This document shows positions 54,574-64,000 of a stretch of DNA of 64,000 nucleotides, one piece after another. A program made the translations under genes and the position numbers. The stretch is from assembly GCA_011033025.1 (NCBI GenBank), contig WFMF01000363.1:62001-126000 (forward strand). Reading direction: 5' to 3'. This stretch comes from Beroe forskalii. Taxonomy: Eukaryota; Ctenophora; Nuda; Beroida; Beroidae. Positions within the stretch are counted from its first letter, which is position 1, and each line of letters starts with the position of its first letter. Below the pieces are notes generated by a model. The model was not told the DNA's origin and did not search any database. It saw only the letters and a program-made list of their open reading frames with translations.

Positions 54574-57081
54574 TACTGATAGTCCTACTCCAGTGAATTT
54601 ACTATCTTTTAGCACTTTTTTTCTTTTTTTTTCCCTTGTCGGGATATCATCCGAGATAATGATATCCTAAAAATCTTTTCCAAACTTAATAATTTTCTAT
54701 AACATGTGTCACATCATCCTATCTTCGGATGAAACATTTTCAATTTTCATATTTGACTTTCAATCAAAATTAGATTCTTAAACAAGAGCAACCAACGAAA
54801 AATGTGGTAGAATATTATAGAAAAAATAATTGAAATTCAGGATGTCTTGTAATTTATTAATGGATTAAAATTTCAACTCCTGGACGAAATTATCAACTGA
54901 AATATAGAAATATACAGAAAAGGATGTGGTATGAGGTCGATGAAAACAACTTTATTCCTTGCGTAGGAAAGCTGTTAAATTACATAAAATTACGCATTTT
55001 CGATGCATGAAAAAATAAAACGGTGAAACGTCACAGATTGATTAAAAATTTGCCTATATTATTTTTTAAAAGCTAGCTATTATAAAACCAAAATTATGTA
55101 GAGAAATCAATGGAAAATTACAAAGCCTACAGGAAAGCTGTTAAATTTCATAAAATTACGCTTTTTCGATGCATGAAACGGTGGCTTATACTATTACCTG
55201 GTCGAGCGACTTGGTGTCTCATGGGTCAAGCTATTGAAAATTTCGAAATATGGTTTCGGGACGATTTATATTGCCTGATCATTCAATCGAGAAAAAAATA
55301 TATTGTCATGCCTGCAAAAATAGCTCAATACTGTGCTAGTAAATCATTTGAGCATTTGTGCGTGGTTAATTAGTCATCAGTCATCACCCGTGTGATTTAG
55401 CTTCCAATTCAACTTCCAATTTCAATTTAATGAAAATTAAGCTTCCAATTTCAATTTAATGAAGATTTAATGAATAGTGAAGTAATGAGCGAATTTAGAG
55501 CTTTAATATATCCCTCTGGAACGACCCGTGACTGAACCACCTGAAACCACCTTAAACCAAGCAAAGGAGATGTTTTGGGTGAAAACCAGTATTCAACTGC
55601 CTTTTGCTGCTCAGGGAACAAGAAACCAATCAAGAGGATGTTTTTCCTGGATTCTGAGGCGAGTTCCCTTACCAACGCTGAAAGAATCGTAGCGTTATTT
55701 TAACACGGAAAAGAGTTGCTCGAGAGGTTCAGCAACACAATTATATACAGATGATGGGATACTGCTCGAACAGGAACGAAGTAGATACAGGTATTCGAGA
55801 TATCGACTCCATCGACAGGTTTGTCAACTAAAAACTTTATGAAATTTTATTGAGAGGGCTAATGTTGTTATAATGTGTGATAAAGCAGAACTTATTGGGA
55901 CTGATCAAAGATGGCTGATTGGTTGAGCCAACTGTGCGTAGATTCTGCAGAAAACTCGGGTAACCGCTATAATAATGTGGTATGGTAACTTAGCCAGCCG
56001 CATTAGAGTCATTTTCGAACCAGAGGCTCCATAATGACCACTGAGTTGGTTTTCTGAGTCTAATGCACCACGAATAACCACGGTTTAAGGTTATTTCTGG
56101 GCAATAACCTATATACTCGTCGAGTTGGTCAGTTGGTATTATAAAGGAGCATTTTAAACACAATTTCAGTGTTGTATATTTTGAATGTCTGAATTAACCA
56201 ACTGTCAAGATTTTCTCAGTGTCGGTTAAAATTTCAAATATTTCCTAGCCCACTGGAATTGGGAGTGTAACCTTTCAGAATTTATCCTTATCTTTTTTTA
56301 AATTTTCAATTGCTTCAGTTTTAATAACTTGAATATTATATAATTATCATCCCCAATCATAACACTGGCTGCTGATGAAGCAAGTACACTCTGACGACGA
56401 TTTTATCACATGTTATTCGAAAGCGTGTTCGATTTTAAAACTCTCATCCAACATTTACAATTTGCTCTCCTTATTATAGCACATACACTACATGAAATCA
56501 TGAAAATGTGACTTGAGCTGCAGTAGTGACCTAGTATTAGATTTCACGTGAATCACATGCCTAGTTCGTCGCTGAGATAAGATTCTGCTAGGGCTGAAGT
56601 AAGTTGATATATGAGTCCACTAGGAGCCAATTTTGTGTTTTGATAAGTAGGATAATTTCAGATGGATTTATAGAGTCAGCGTTTTAAATCAGTTAAACTT
56701 GATTTTAAGTATCTGATGTTTTATGTTCAATCTTGGTAACAATACCATTTATTCCTCAAGCTAAATAATTGTATAATTGCCGTATTTTTTGTTAAGTTTT
56801 TTAATTTATATGTATCTACGTTGAATATTTGATATTTCCGTAATGTGAACCATGCATTTTGTTAATTTGATTTCACTGTATAACTCTATATGATACATTT
56901 TGATTCATGGTAAATTTCCTCTTATCTCTGCGTCACAGATTAATTTTATTAAAACCACCTGACTCTTATCTTAGAACTGCCTCGTTATCAAGTACAAGAC
57001 TTGCATCTCATCAACGGACCCTCTTTTATTTCTTACTCCCGTCCATTTGCTTTTAACTCTTCCACCTCAGTGTGATACAAA
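54574..57081. other. Intergenic between SNX29 and cathepsin D
   Basis: AT-rich, with no supported exon. A partial direct repeat of aggaaagctgttaaattaca-type sequence (54966 and 55131) and a short aattaagcttccaatttcaa repeat (about 55403-55465) are present. Confidence 0.6.
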
Positions 57082-63156
<6,075 letters not shown>

Positions 63157-63894
63157 GTAATTTTATATAACGAAACGTATGGAAATCCTACGAGACGTAT
63201 GGAAATCCTACGCAAGAAATTATATTTATATAGCGCGAATATTTCCTGTACTAGGCCTTCTAAATTCCTGGCTGTATGATTAAATCGGTGGTTTAAGCGC
63301 TTTTCGCATTGCTTTGAGTCCTTAGAAGTTATGAAATATTTGCGTTTCATGATCTGCCATGCTGTTTAATTCTCCAATAGTAATTTGAAATTTTTTGTAA
63401 GCTCTATCCTTGGTCATATTATGAATAATTTCTAAAACAGTTTCTGTTTAATAAAAGTAGAACTTTAAATTGGCACTGTCTGCCAGATAACTATCAAACG
63501 ATTTTGATGGCTTCTTAAATTTCAAATTATTCATTCTTTTATTTTTTAAATTTTTGGTTGGAGTGATCATTAAAAATTGAACATTTGTCTCGACGTTTAT
63601 AGTCGATGAATTATCCAATTATGTCCTTTTATTCGTCATGGTAACTACTTAACTAATGGACACCGTCAAAAATCAGGAGGTGGTGTAATTACATATTCTT
63701 GAAAGGGCTTTAAAGCTTTAAGACGATATGCATTTCTTAAGAAAAGATATTTATTTTCATTCCTTGTTCAGAGTGCCAACTGGAGTTAATCTTGTGGAGA
63801 ATGGAATATGGAATTCAATAGCCTGCCCTTATCATTATTCAATTGAAATTCGTGCGTTCCTATTCCGAAGGTTCTCTTGACAATGAAATTCCAA

Positions 63895-64000
63895 TTATAT
63901 TCCCTTGATATCCCATGTCATTCCCTTGACAACCCCATGTCATTCCCTTGACAACCCCATGTCATTCCCTTGACAACCCCATGTCATTCCCTTTACAAAA
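63895..64000. repeat. 22-bp tandem repeat at the window edge
   Basis: About five copies of cattcccttgacaaccccatg, running to the right edge. In cathepsin D intron 9. Confidence 0.9.

Noticed and set aside
55110..55373. 87-codon open frame
   Set aside because: No motif or splice site; lies in the spacer between SNX29 and cathepsin D.

Overview
This is animal nuclear DNA. It has spliced genes with GT-AG introns, rhodopsin-family receptors, a cathepsin D gene, a sorting nexin 29 (SNX29) gene, non-LTR retrotransposon remains and many minisatellites and foldback elements. AT-rich introns, LDLa-containing LGR/GRL101-type receptors and tandem-repeat mobile elements suggest an aquatic invertebrate, but I cannot name a phylum. 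There are no bacterial operons, CRISPR arrays or prophages.

Layout. 1-9760: a seven-exon class A GPCR on the minus strand, with a second, unrelated class A GPCR nested on the plus strand inside its first intron. 9761-18039: gene-poor, with a 5'-truncated RNase H-bearing LINE (about 14360-16503, minus strand). 18040-54573: the 3' two thirds of an SNX29 orthologue on the plus strand (coiled coils, PX domain); its RUN-domain exons are not seen and may lie outside the window. This gene hosts a tandem segmental duplication (24442-33636 and 39872-47433). Each unit carries six SNX29 exons and one intact papain-family protease gene. SNX29 introns also hold an LDLa-GPCR, a possible small secreted-protein gene (minus strand, 38116-35340) and two related structured mobile elements. 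57082-63156: nine exons of a cathepsin D-like aspartic protease, which runs off the right edge.

Two themes stand out. First, the SNX29 duplication is reciprocally damaged: unit A keeps the first duplicated exon but has a stop in the exon that opens the PX domain, while unit B has a frameshift in the first exon but a good PX set. Only a mosaic of the two units reads through. Second, many minisatellites are built from or abut splice junctions: a 41-bp array carrying the TM5-exon acceptor about 14 times, three 49-bp copies of the cathepsin D exon 7 acceptor, donor-like repeats after an SNX29 exon, and others. They create decoy splice sites.

Three receptor genes each carry a one-base frame break, two of them in homopolymers. 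Consensus sequencing error must be excluded before any is called a pseudogene. All exon calls were made by eye from frame, splice sites and family motifs; no alignments were run.
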